Made by a program: the position numbers and the translations under genes. A stretch of 64,000 nt of DNA from DASYQD01 sp963837455 (lineage in GTDB: Bacteria; Acidobacteriota; Thermoanaerobaculia; Multivoradales; JAIOJS01), in contig CAWINM010000002.1 of assembly GCA_963837455.1 (NCBI GenBank), positions 372,001 to 436,000 of the forward strand. The letters run 5' to 3'. The notes below the pieces were generated by a model. It was not told where the DNA came from and did not search any database. It saw nothing but the letters and a program-made list of their open reading frames with translations. Below, in pieces: positions 1 to 7,916 of this stretch. How positions within the stretch are numbered: the stretch's first letter is position 1; each line of letters opens with the position of its first letter.

Positions 1-7
1 CATGGTC

Positions 8-259
8 TCACCGTTGGCCTTCGGCCTTGGCCGCGACGGTCCCCAGGTCATATCCCAGGCTTGCCCAGGTGGTGAGGATGGCGCCCTTCGAGAAGAAGCC
101 CTGGTGTCGGTAGAGCTCGCGACCCGAACGGTCGAAGAAGATCTGCGTCGGGATCATCTTCACGCCGTGAGCATCGGCCGCCTTCGGATCCTTCCAGGCG
201 TCGACGAAGATCACTTCGAGCCGTGCCGACTGCTCGCTGCGCAGCTCCTCGAGGTTCAT
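8..259 (-). CDS. Thioredoxin-fold protein lacking its CxxC half
   Basis: An 83-residue protein matches the second half of the thioredoxins found in ars operons: VIPTQ-type cis-proline region (MIPTQIFF), then DRSGRELYRHQGF. The usual N-terminal beta-strand and CPPC redox motif are absent; translation appears to start at an ATG directly before the LEELR helix, after a GGGAG-like ribosome site. It lies downstream of arsR-arsD-acr3 on the same strand, so a role in reducing As(V) or ArsC would fit an intact copy. Without the cysteines it is probably not a functional disulfide reductase. A frameshift or rearrangement hiding the N-terminus is the alternative, but no CxxC codons were seen upstream. 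Confidence 0.6.
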   Translation of the reverse strand: MNLEELRSEQSARLEVIFVDAWKDPKAADAHGVKMIPTQIFFDRSGRELYRHQGFFSKGAILTTWASLGYDLGTVAAKAEGQR

Positions 260-313
260 TCGAGGTCTCCCGGATCAGGTTGAAGATCGGCCGCGATCGG
301 CGGGCGTTCCGTT

Positions 314-333
314 GATTCGTCATCTTACGAATC
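314..333. promoter_or_regulatory. ArsR-type operator upstream of the thioredoxin-like gene
   Basis: A perfect inverted repeat GATTCGT-CATCTT-ACGAATC has 7-bp arms and a 6-bp spacer. It lies 55-74 nt upstream of the thioredoxin-like ATG. The core TCGTCAT.TTACGA recurs at the arsR start (2566-2579), so both are likely bound by the ArsR encoded here. Binding is inferred. Confidence 0.6.
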
Positions 334-457
334 ATCACTATTTGCAGCATTCCCGGCGCCGTGCGATCAGGTAGGTGTCACGCCGCGGATGCGTGGCCGA
401 GGCCGGCGGCCATCGCCCGCTCGCGATCGAGCTCGGGCAGATGGCCTGCCGGTGCGT

Positions 458-1563
458 TCACTCGCTGGTGGTTGCGGGCTCCCGCCCAAGCCCTATCGGG
501 GCGCGCTCGGCGGGGAAGTAGCGACGGCGCAGCCACAGCGCGACGTTGACCAAGCCCGATCAGGACCGGCACCTCGACGAGCGGACCGATGACCGCCGCG
601 AAGGCGCGCGCCGTGATTGATGCCGAAGGTGGCGACCGCGACCGCGATCGCCAGCTCGAAGTTGTTCGAGGCACGCGGTGAAGGAGAGCGTCGCCGCCTG
701 ACCGTAGGTCGCGCCGACCTTCTTCGACATGAAGAAGGAGACGAAGAACATCAGCACGAAATAGATGAGCAGCGGAATGGCGATCCGCACCACGTCGAGC
801 GGCAGCTCGCACGATCGTCTCGCCCTTGAGCGAGAACATCACGACGATGGTGAAGAGCAGCGCGACGAGCGTGATGGGGCTGATCTTCGGGATGAACCTG
901 CCGTGGTACCAAGCCTTGCCCTTGGCCCTGATCAGCGAGAAGCGCGTGACGACGCCGGCGAGGAAGGGGATGCCGAGGTAGATGAAGACGCTCTTCGCGA
1001 TCTCGCCGATGGTGACGTGGACGACGACGCCTTTCAGGCCGAACCAGGTCGGCAGGACGGTGATGAAGACGTAGGCGTAGACCGAGTAGAAGAGCACCTG
1101 GAAGATCGAGTTGAAGGCGACCAGGCCGGCGCAGTACTCGGTGTCGCCCTTGCGCCAGCTCGTTCCAGACGATGACCATCGCGATGCAGCGCGCGAGGCC
1201 GATCATGATGAGCCCGACCATGTACTCGGGCTTGTCGCGCAGGAAGAGGACGGCCAGCGCGAACATCAGGATGGGGCCGATGATCCAGTTCTGCACCAGC
1301 GACAGGCCGAGCACCTTGGTGTTGCGGAAGACGGCGCCCATCTCCTCGTAGCGCACCTTCGCCAGCGGCGGGTACATCATCAGGATGAGGCCGATCGCGA
1401 TCGGCACGTTCGTCGTCCCGACGTTGAATCGGTTGATGTAGGGAACGACGCCGGGGAACAGGTATCCGCTGCCGACCCCGATCGCCATGGCGACGAAGAT
1501 CCAGAGCGTGAGGTAGCGGTCGAGGAAGGAGAGCTTCCCGGCGACTCCCTTGGTGGTCTGCAT
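458..1563 (-). pseudogene. acr3: Arsenite efflux permease Acr3, broken by frameshifts
   Basis: The gene encodes the ACR3 family of arsenite/H+ antiporters (inner membrane, about ten helices). Conserved stretches run in order through three frames: LSFLDRYLTLWIF near the start, NWIIGPILMFALA, GLARCIAMVIVWNELA, LFYSVYAYVFITVLP, IPLLIYFVLMFFVSFF and NNFELAIAVAVATFGINHG. The frame changes near 1157, 812, 678, 612 and 553; at each point one extra base explains the shift, and removing all five gives about 367 residues, the normal ACR3 length. The gene follows arsD by 47 nt. The pattern fits sequencing error better than decay, but a real pseudogene cannot be excluded. Confidence 0.85.
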
Positions 1564-1610
1564 GTGCGGTCAGCTCCTTTTCGGCGCAGTGGCGCGTGTG
1601 CTGCGCGTGG

Positions 1611-2000
1611 TCATGGGCAGTCGCTTCGCCACGGTTCCAGCACCCAGCGCGCCGTGTGGTCGGCGATCTCCTGCAGGTGCTTCGCTTCCTGCGCCTGCCG
1701 CGCGCGAAGCACTCGATCGGTCAGGGGGAGCGGCGTGAGCGCCTGGTTGCTCTTGACCTCGCCATTCACCTTCACGAGCGGCAGCCCCGCTTCGCCCTTC
1801 GTTTCGAGAGCACTCCTTACCGCCGCGTCCGCGGCGAAGGCAGCGGGCTGCTGCGAGAGGTCGAAGCGTTCGACGGAGATCCCCTGGCTCTTCAGCCAGT
1901 CGAGGTCGGCCGCGAAGCGGGCGAGCTGCGGATCCACCGAAGGGCCGCAGATTCCCGTCGAACAGCACATCGCAGCGTCGTAAACGCGCACGGCGGCCAT
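1611..2000 (-). CDS. arsD: ArsD arsenite metallochaperone
   Basis: A 129-residue protein with the ArsD signature: beta strand VRVYDAAMCC, then STGICGPSVDP. Cys12, Cys13 and Cys18 sit exactly where ArsD binds As(III), followed by the DLDWLKSQG helix and a conserved LPLVKVNG strand. ArsD delivers arsenite to the ArsA ATPase and weakly represses some ars operons. The start is the ATG preceded by GAAAGGGA; a longer reading frame upstream has no support. It lies between arsR and acr3. No arsA gene is visible between arsD and acr3, so its usual partner is missing from this window. Confidence 0.88.
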   Translation of the reverse strand: MAAVRVYDAAMCCSTGICGPSVDPQLARFAADLDWLKSQGISVERFDLSQQPAAFAADAAVRSALETKGEAGLPLVKVNGEVKSNQALTPLPLTDRVLRARQAQEAKHLQEIADHTARWVLEPWRSDCP

Positions 2001-2134
2001 GAGAGGTCCCTTTCTTCTGGAGGTGAGAGCCGATCGATGGAGCTCACGACCGCGATCGAAGCCGGGCCAGGAGCACCTTCGACCGGAGGAGGGCACGAGC
2101 AGGGACGAAGAGGTCCGTTCGCATCGCCAGTTCC

Positions 2135-2572
2135 TCAGCTGGAAGGTCGCGGCGCGCCGGTTGGCGGGTGGATGCCTACCGCCGTCAGGTCCAGCTCGGC
2201 GGCGCAGAGGTCGACGACGGGCACGCGCCTTAGGCGGCTCACCACCTTGGCGTCGGCGCCCACGGTCGGGTCAGCGTTGAGGGAGTCGAGGCAGGCCTTG
2301 AGAGTAGCGGTCGCGGGACCGTCTTCGCGCAGACGGTAGAAGACCAGCTTGCCGTCCTTCCGCTCCCGGACCAGGGAGCCGCGCGACAGCACCGAGAGGT
2401 GCTGGGAAACGGTGGACGGCGCCAGACCGAGAACGGCGGTGAGCTGGCACACGCAAAGCTCGCCGGACCGCAGCATGGCCAGCAAGCGGATGCGGGTCGG
2501 GTGCGCGAGGCCCTTGGCGGTTTCGACCATGCCTTCGAGGGAGGCGCCCTCGACGCGCTGTCGTGTCGTCAT
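2135..2572 (-). CDS. arsR: ArsR-family metalloregulatory repressor
   Basis: A 145-residue winged-helix repressor. HPTRIRLLAMLRSGELCVC leads into the recognition helix LAPSTVSQHLSVL and the wing LVRERKDGKLVFYRL. The ELCVC motif supplies Cys40 and Cys42, the usual As(III) ligands in this family. The chosen ATG lies inside the palindrome at 2566-2579, with a TATACT -10 box ending 7 nt upstream, so the transcript is probably leaderless and autorepressed. An internal ATG at 2530 (MVETAKGLAHP) is the alternative start. First gene of arsR-arsD-acr3-trx. Confidence 0.92.
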   Translation of the reverse strand: MTTRQRVEGASLEGMVETAKGLAHPTRIRLLAMLRSGELCVCQLTAVLGLAPSTVSQHLSVLSRGSLVRERKDGKLVFYRLREDGPATATLKACLDSLNADPTVGADAKVVSRLRRVPVVDLCAAELDLTAVGIHPPTGAPRPSS

Positions 2573-2585
2573 ATTACGAAGTATA
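2566..2585 (-). promoter_or_regulatory. arsR promoter -10 box and overlapping operator
   Basis: On the minus strand TATACT (2585-2580) is followed after 7 nt by the arsR ATG (2572-2570). The inverted repeat TCGT-CATATT-ACGA (2566-2579) covers the start codon and the predicted transcription start, so bound ArsR would block initiation. It shares TCGTCAT.TTACGA with the element at 314-333. No convincing -35 box was found at the right distance. Confidence 0.55.
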
Positions 2586-2653
2586 GATGGCCGAGCCCGC
2601 CCAGGCTCACCCGCTGGGGTGGGCTCCTTGTCAATCCGCGGGTAGTCCGCGAG

Positions 2654-2866
2654 ATGGTCGGTCCTCGGCAACTCGGGCCGGCGACTGCGGACGCTCCGTA
2701 CGAGGCACCGCAGAACCTGCGCGGCTTCTTCTCCGGCAAGGAGGCACGCACCGCCGTGGTGGCCAACTCCTGCTGCTCGTCTGCGGAGCAGGCGACGTGC
2801 TGCGAGCCGCACGAGAAGAGCTCGTGCTGCGAGAGGCCGGAGCCGGTGACGTGCGGCTGCCAGTAG
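2654..2866 (+). CDS. Small Cys-rich protein preceding SigZ
   Basis: About 70 residues from the ATG at 2654. The N-terminal part (YEAPQNLRGFFSGKEARTAVV) contains no cysteine; the C-terminal part is packed with pairs: SCCSS, ATCCEP, SSCCER and a final TCGCQ. Paired cysteines are typical of soft-metal(loid)-binding tails in arsenic proteins, so As(III) or metal binding is plausible but inferred. It is transcribed away from arsR, and its stop lies 1-13 nt before the sigma factor start, so the two are probably co-expressed. No clear ribosome site precedes the ATG and the true start may differ. I do not recognise a named family. Confidence 0.5.
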   Translation: MVGPRQLGPATADAPYEAPQNLRGFFSGKEARTAVVANSCCSSAEQATCCEPHEKSSCCERPEPVTCGCQ

Positions 2867-2879
2867 AGTGATCCCAACC

Positions 2880-3461
2880 ATGGTCGAGCCAATGACCGCG
2901 GACAGCTGGCAGCGCTATCGGGGCGAGCTCGTCCGCTTCGTCGGCTCGCGCATGGGCGATGCGGCGGCCGCCGACGACATCGTGCACGACGTCCTCCTCA
3001 AGGCCCTCGCGCGGATCGACACGCTCGAGGACCCGGCGAGGTTGCGCGGCTGGCTCTATCGGATCACCCGCAACGCGATCGTGGATCACTACCGGGCTCG
3101 CCGGCCCGCCGAGCCGCTGCCCATTGATCTCGCGGCCGAATCTGCTAACGACGCCCGGCACGCCGAGCAAGAGCTGGCCTCATGCCTCCGGCCGTTGCTC
3201 GACTCATTACCGTACGAGTATCGGCAGGCCCTCACCCTCGCCGAGGTGGAGGGCCTGCCGCAGCGCGAGATCGCGCGGCGCGAGCGACTCTCGCTCTCTG
3301 GCGCCAAGTCGCGGGTTCAGCGCGGGCGCCGAATGTTGCGGGAGGCGGTTCTCGCCTGCTGTCGCGTCGAGCTCGACCACCGCGGAGGCGTCTCCGACTT
3401 CGCACCGGGCGCAGGCTGCGACCCATGCGGCGTGAGTGCGCCGTGTGCTGGCGACGACTGA
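2880..3461 (+). CDS. sigZ: SigZ-type ECF RNA polymerase sigma factor
   Basis: About 193 residues with sigma70 region 2 (ELVRFVGSRMGDAAAADDIVHDVLLK, then LRGWLYRITRNAIVDHYR) and region 4 (LPYEYRQALTLAEVEGL, then LSLSGAKSRVQRGRRMLRE). As in SigZ proteins, region 4 is followed by a cysteine-containing tail: LACCRVELDHRGGV and GCDPCG. Such tails are thought to sense redox or metals, with no separate anti-sigma factor. ATG at 2880 is preferred; a GTG at 2868 and an ATG at 2892 are also in frame. It pairs with the Cys-rich gene upstream and is divergent from arsR, suggesting metalloid-linked control (inference). Confidence 0.85.
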   Translation: MVEPMTADSWQRYRGELVRFVGSRMGDAAAADDIVHDVLLKALARIDTLEDPARLRGWLYRITRNAIVDHYRARRPAEPLPIDLAAESANDARHAEQELASCLRPLLDSLPYEYRQALTLAEVEGLPQREIARRERLSLSGAKSRVQRGRRMLREAVLACCRVELDHRGGVSDFAPGAGCDPCGVSAPCAGDD

Positions 3462-3564
3462 CGTCGCGGCGCCTATTTGATTGGCAGCGCGATGCCGCCA
3501 ACGTCGCCGCCTCGGCCCTAGCCGGACCTGCCCTGACGTGGGCCAAGGTCAAGCGCGGGCGGCG

Positions 3565-4332
3565 TCACCGTTTCATCGGGAGCACACGGTGAGGCACGTG
3601 AGTCGGTGATGGCCTAAGCAGAAGTCCCTCCGGACGGGACTCCAGACGTGCCTCGGGGTAGAAGAGCAGGACACGACGGAGGTAATCGAGGAGGCGTTTC
3701 CGGAAGTGCCGTGGGTTTGAGTAGCCGCATCCGAACTGCAGCATCAGCGACTCCCACCGGATGGTGACCGGCCTTCGAAGGCGGAAGAACCGCCAGGTGA
3801 GCCAGACGTAGAGGTCGATCTCGAAGGGTCAGCGCAGCGCCCGGAGGACTCGGATGTCGAGCGCCACCGGTGCTTCGGTCGCCTCGAGAAAGAAGCGCTC
3901 CGAGAGCTCGACATGGGAGCCGGTCTCCGCATCCGCATCCTCGGCGTCGGCGTCCCACCACAGCGCCCGCTTCTCGGCGATCAGGAAGCCCTCGGCGGCA
4001 TGGCATGCCTCGCCCTCACAGTGGTAAATGCATTGGAAGGTCGGGGCGAACAGCCGCTGGAGCTGCTCGCGCAGCATCGGGAGCGACCCCCGCGGTCCGG
4101 TGGTTGCGGGGATGCCGAGGGCGCCGCAGAAGTGAGACAAGTGCCGGTCGAGCTCGATGCACCGCCGCTTGCGGCGTACCGCCTCGGTGCTGAGGTACGC
4201 CAGGCCAAGGCGAGGGTAACGCCCGTAGGGCAGGCCGACGTTGCTGGGCGCCATGATCGAGAGCGTGAGGTGGCCGTTGCGGCGGCCGAACTCGTTGGTC
4301 TTCGGGTCGCTGTGCGGCAGAGTCGCCTGCAC
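3565..4332 (-). pseudogene. Plasmid-type RepA replication protein with an in-frame TGA
   Basis: The reading frame matches the plasmid-encoded RepA family: ALVQATLPHSDPKTNEF, RRNGHLTLSIMAPSNVG, PYGRYPRLGLAYLSTEAVR and LSHFCGALGIPATTGPRGS. It runs to TGA at 3829-3831 and then continues in the same frame with PFEIDLYVWLTWRFFRLRRP, WESLMLQFGCGYSNPRHFR and GLLLRPSP to a stop at 3565. The TGA therefore interrupts a conserved domain with no shift of frame. Homology may extend to about 4395, upstream of the GTG used here. RepA relics of this type suggest past plasmid or element integration. No replication origin repeats were seen. Confidence 0.75.
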
Positions 4333-4395
4333 CAGCGCGCGGGCGAGGAAGCCGTGCCTCCACGTACTGCGCCAGGCGAAGCCTGGGAAAGGGGG

Positions 4396-4729
4396 AAGCC
4401 GATGGAGCCTCTACGCCTCGGCCGCGGTGGTGGTCAGCGTCGGCAGCCAGTCCAGCAGTACCAAGAGTAGCGGGTCCTTCTGCGACCTTTGGCGGGCGGA
4501 CGGCTTGCACCTGGACTTGTTCTGAGCTTTGTGTCCGGCCTACGACCGCTCGAGTGGGGCAGATGATCCCGTTTGGAGCGCGTTCTCGTTCTTTCTCCAA
4601 TGAGCCGGTGCAGTCTGGCCTGCCGCGCGCCAGCCACCGCGATTCCAAGTCGACGAGACGCCGAAATGGAACCCTCGGCCGACGACCTATCCATGAGTCG
4701 AAGCGGCACACCCAACCAAGGAGCCTAGA
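4396..4729. other. Gene-free stretch before the lipoprotein gene
   Basis: Nothing convincing is encoded here. The part next to RepA could hold remains of its N-terminus (LVLLDWLPTLTTTAAEA on the minus strand, ending in a stop). The last 20 bases carry AACCAAGGAGCCTAGA, the ribosome site of the lipoprotein gene; a near-identical string occurs at about 8806. Confidence 0.4.
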
Positions 4730-5497
4730 ATGAAGACCCGGATCGTTGCGCTTGCGATTGGCTGCGCGAGCGTAGGCTGGTGGGGCTGTCAGCAGGCGTC
4801 ACCCTCCGCGCAGGCGGCGGCGTCGCCCCTGCGCGCGTTGTCGAATCCAACCCTCACGGCGACGCCGGCGAGAACGATCGAGCAGGCGGCGGCCCGGGTC
4901 GACGTCTGCTCGCTGCTCTCCGCCGCCGAGGTCAGCGCGATCATGGGCAAGCCGCTGGTGCAGAGCCCGCACGCGCGTGACTACGGGCTCGATCCCAGCG
5001 CCGAGGAGAAGGCGCTGGCGGATGCCGGCGTCAAGGAGGGCAAGGGCGACACCCAGAACATGGCCTCCACGATGCAGTCGATGATGCAGGGCGGGCCCGG
5101 CGCGGCCATGAAGATGACCGCGACGATGATGGACCAGCTTGCGGTTTCGATCAGTGCCGACCGAGACGGCATGACCGAAGCGCGAGCAAGAGCCGCCTAC
5201 GAACAGGCCGCCGGGCCCGTCCACGGCGCGCTCAACGGCCCGCTGCACGACGAAGCCCACAACGTCAACGACGTCGTCAAGGTAGGCAACGAGATCAGCG
5301 GCGTCGGCGACTGGGCATTCACCACCAACGTTGTGACTGGCAACCTGCCAGGGGCGGCCATTCGCGGTCGCTTTCTCCAGGCCGGCAAGGGACCCTGGCA
5401 CGTCACCGTCAGCGCCACGGTATCGCCGGACCCCGGCGTCGAGGTGCTCGATCGACAGCTCTCCGAGCTCGCGCGCGCCCTGCTGGCCAAGGTGTAG
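4730..5497 (+). CDS. Predicted lipoprotein of unknown function
   Basis: A 255-residue protein. The N-terminus (MKTRIVALAIGCASVGWWGC) looks like a lipoprotein signal with the cysteine at 20. After a Thr/Ala-rich linker comes VDVCSLLSAAEVSAIMGKPL, a pattern also seen in DUF3558-like lipoproteins, then a Met-rich helix, and near the end VGNEISGVGDWAFTTN. AAGGAG precedes the ATG. The gene at 26060-26797 shares the C.LLS...AI.G and GIGD.AF features, so the two look like distant paralogues. The next gene also has a paralogue beside that copy. Function unknown. Confidence 0.75.
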   Translation: MKTRIVALAIGCASVGWWGCQQASPSAQAAASPLRALSNPTLTATPARTIEQAAARVDVCSLLSAAEVSAIMGKPLVQSPHARDYGLDPSAEEKALADAGVKEGKGDTQNMASTMQSMMQGGPGAAMKMTATMMDQLAVSISADRDGMTEARARAAYEQAAGPVHGALNGPLHDEAHNVNDVVKVGNEISGVGDWAFTTNVVTGNLPGAAIRGRFLQAGKGPWHVTVSATVSPDPGVEVLDRQLSELARALLAKV

Positions 5498-5545
5498 CCG
5501 TCCTCACTCCGGACAACCCCACGTCGTGAAGAGGAGCTCGAATCC

Positions 5546-6079
5546 ATGCGGTCACGATCGGTGCTAACCCCCTTTGCCTTGATATTGGCGGCGCTCCCGC
5601 TGTTCGCGTCTTCCGTGGGTGCTTTAGATTCCTGTCGGCCTGTCTTTGACGCCTTGACCAAGGTGGTCACGACCCCAAGCCACAGTTTCACCACCAGCAC
5701 CCCGTCGACCGGCAACGGCAGCGAGGCGAAGGAAGCCGAAACCATCTTCGTCAACGGACAGAAGTACATCCGTGTGCGCGCCAAGTGGATGCGAATTCCC
5801 GTCACCGCGCAGGACGTCCTCGACGAGGAGAAGGAGAGAGAAGTGCACGGCAAGTCGACTTGCCGATGGGTTCGGGGCGAATCGGTGAACGGTGAAGGCG
5901 CGAGCCTCTACTCCTTCCATCGCCAATACGCGGAGGTCACGGAAGACGGGCAGATGTGGGTATCGAGAGGCACCGGACTGCCTTTGCGCATTGAAGAGGA
6001 CGTAGACGACCGGGGCAACAAGGTCAAGGAGCACCGTTCGACGCGCTTCGAATACGCCAACATCCGTCCACCGGTGTGA
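5546..6079 (+). CDS. Secreted hypothetical protein
   Basis: A 177-residue protein with a clear Sec signal (SVLTPFALILAALPLFASSVG). The mature part begins SCRPVFDALTKVVTTPSHSF and ends RFEYANIRPPV. A small gene at 25797-26045 has the same ends (CKVLLDAL.....TPTHIY and YEYENVRAP) but lacks the middle. GAGGAGC precedes the ATG. It follows the lipoprotein gene by 48 nt, probably in one transcript. No enzymatic motif was seen. Confidence 0.72.
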   Translation: MRSRSVLTPFALILAALPLFASSVGALDSCRPVFDALTKVVTTPSHSFTTSTPSTGNGSEAKEAETIFVNGQKYIRVRAKWMRIPVTAQDVLDEEKEREVHGKSTCRWVRGESVNGEGASLYSFHRQYAEVTEDGQMWVSRGTGLPLRIEEDVDDRGNKVKEHRSTRFEYANIRPPV

Positions 6080-6207
6080 AAGGCGCGATCCGTGTCCAAG
6101 CAGTGCCGGGTGGCACTCAGGGCCAACTGGGGCTGGCGGTCGCGCTGGCGGAACTTGCCAGAGGCCAGAGCCCGAATGCTGTAGCGCGTTCGGAATGGAG
6201 GAGCCAG

Positions 6208-6705
6208 ATGAAGAGCACGCTGCGAGTCGCGATGATGCTGACTCTGTGCGCGGCAAGCCTTACCGCCCAGGGAAGAGTGCTCACGAACGATCCGCTGACG
6301 GGGCTTGCGGTCATTCCGACGACAGTGACCAAGCAGGGTGGGAACGAGCCGACCAAGTTGCCAGACGCGATGGTTTGCAAGAGCAAGATGCAGGGAAACC
6401 TCTATCCGCTCATCTACTACATCTTCTCGCCGCACTACAGCAAGGCGAACGCGACCGTTGCCGCGACGGTGGCGTGGTATTCGTCGCATCTTTCGGGATT
6501 CGAGCAGGCTCACGGGTACGACTCGCAGCGCTCGCAGGACATCTTCTACAACGCGGACCGAACCCTGGTGGTGATCGTGACGGGATCGCCGGGGCCGAAG
6601 GGCGAGAACACGGATGCGTACGGGGTCACCTACGAACGCTTCCAGCCGGGGCTCGCCCAGAAGGCGATCGACGGGATGGCTCAAGGGAAAGTCATCTGTC
6701 CTTAG
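6208..6705 (+). CDS. Secreted hypothetical protein
   Basis: A 165-residue protein. The start at 6208 is chosen because GGAGGAG lies just upstream and a signal peptide follows (MKSTLRVAMMLTLCAASLTA); the longer upstream reading has neither. The mature part has YPLIYYIFSPHYSKANATVA and AWYSSHLSGFEQAHGY, ending GMAQGKVICP. No domain was recognised. It is the third gene of a same-strand run of exported proteins between 4.7 and 7.7 kb. Confidence 0.7.
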   Translation: MKSTLRVAMMLTLCAASLTAQGRVLTNDPLTGLAVIPTTVTKQGGNEPTKLPDAMVCKSKMQGNLYPLIYYIFSPHYSKANATVAATVAWYSSHLSGFEQAHGYDSQRSQDIFYNADRTLVVIVTGSPGPKGENTDAYGVTYERFQPGLAQKAIDGMAQGKVICP

Positions 6706-6787
6706 GGTGGTCGTGACCACGAATGAGCCCCGCGATGAGCACGAGATGGCGAATGACGCTGAAGGCCCTCGTTCCTGGAGCACGGCG

Positions 6788-7732
6788 ATGAAGTGCCCCA
6801 ATTGTCGTCACGCAAACGTCGACGATTCGCGGTTCTGCGCGCTCTGCGGCATGGCGCTGGCGGAGGTCGCTCTGTCGCCCGTCCCGGCAACGTCCGCGGC
6901 GACGAAGAAACCCTCCGGGTGCAGCAAGGCCGCGCTGGTCGTGCTCGGCGTGATGTTCGCCGTGTTCCTGCTCTTCGGGGCCGGCGTGGTCGGCATCTAC
7001 GGCGTCTTGCGCCTGGCTGCCACCAGGGTACGCGCGCTGGCCGCAGAGCAGCAGAACCGGGATCTATCGGCACGGCCGTCATCGACGGACGCAACGCTCG
7101 AGAGGCGAACGGGCAATGCGATCGGCGCGATCCTCGGCACTGATACGAAAGGCAAGTCGGATATTGGGAATGCGGTGACCGATCTGGGGCGGTCCCGTAA
7201 CCCGCAGCAAGGCAGGAATGCCCTGGGAGGTCTGCTGAGCGCGCTCAGCGGCTCGTTGGGCGGCGCGCACCGGCACGATCCCGTCGACTTCCGCGTACTC
7301 GAAACGCTGCTCCCAGCGTCGCTGCCCGGCATGCAGCGCGGCACGCCGGAAGGCACTGCGAATCAGGTGATGGGCATCAAGGCGACGTCAACCAGCGTCG
7401 ATTTCGACGGCCCCGGCGACGCCAAAGTCAAGGTGTCGATCAACGACGCTGCGGCCCTCTCCGGTCTGGCTGGCTTCGCCGAGATGGCGCGGGCCCAGGA
7501 ATCGGAACAGGGCGATAGCTACGAGAGAAACGAGATGATCGACGGCCGCAGCGTGCACGAAGAATGGGACTCATCGAGCAGACACGGCGAGCTCTCTCTG
7601 CTCGTGGCCAGGCGCTACGGAGTGGACGTCGTGGGCGCCAATGTCGAAATGAATGTGCTGAAGGAGGCGCTGGCGGAGATCGGTCTGCGCCAGCTCGAAT
7701 CCATGGAGGGCGCCAATCCGGTCATGCCTTAG
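6788..7732 (+). CDS. Zinc-ribbon membrane protein of unknown function
   Basis: A 314-residue protein starting with a zinc ribbon (MKCPNCRHANVDDSRFCALC; Cys3, Cys6, Cys17, Cys20), then one transmembrane helix at about 48-76 (VVLGVMFAVFLLFGAGVVGI). A Ser/Gly-rich linker and a globular C-terminal domain follow. The ATG is chosen so that the ribbon begins at residue 1; an in-frame ATG at 6746 is possible. The topology (cytoplasmic ribbon, extracytoplasmic domain) resembles small sensors or scaffolds, but no function can be assigned. Confidence 0.7.
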   Translation: MKCPNCRHANVDDSRFCALCGMALAEVALSPVPATSAATKKPSGCSKAALVVLGVMFAVFLLFGAGVVGIYGVLRLAATRVRALAAEQQNRDLSARPSSTDATLERRTGNAIGAILGTDTKGKSDIGNAVTDLGRSRNPQQGRNALGGLLSALSGSLGGAHRHDPVDFRVLETLLPASLPGMQRGTPEGTANQVMGIKATSTSVDFDGPGDAKVKVSINDAAALSGLAGFAEMARAQESEQGDSYERNEMIDGRSVHEEWDSSSRHGELSLLVARRYGVDVVGANVEMNVLKEALAEIGLRQLESMEGANPVMP

Positions 7733-7916
7733 CGAGGTGAGTAGGGGAACGCCGCCATGCTGCATGCACGCCGGCGATGGCGTGCGATATCGCCGGTGCT
7801 CCAGACGTGCGGCCACGACCGGAGGGGACGTCAGCGGCACAACATTCAGCGCCCCGGGGGACGGGAGGCGAGGCTCCGGCCTTTGCGCTCGAGCAGGGCC
7901 GTCCAGGGACCTCTCG

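Noticed and set aside
2629..2634. TTGACA (minus strand) as the arsR -35 box
   Set aside because: It lies 43 bp from the -10 box, far beyond 16-18 bp.
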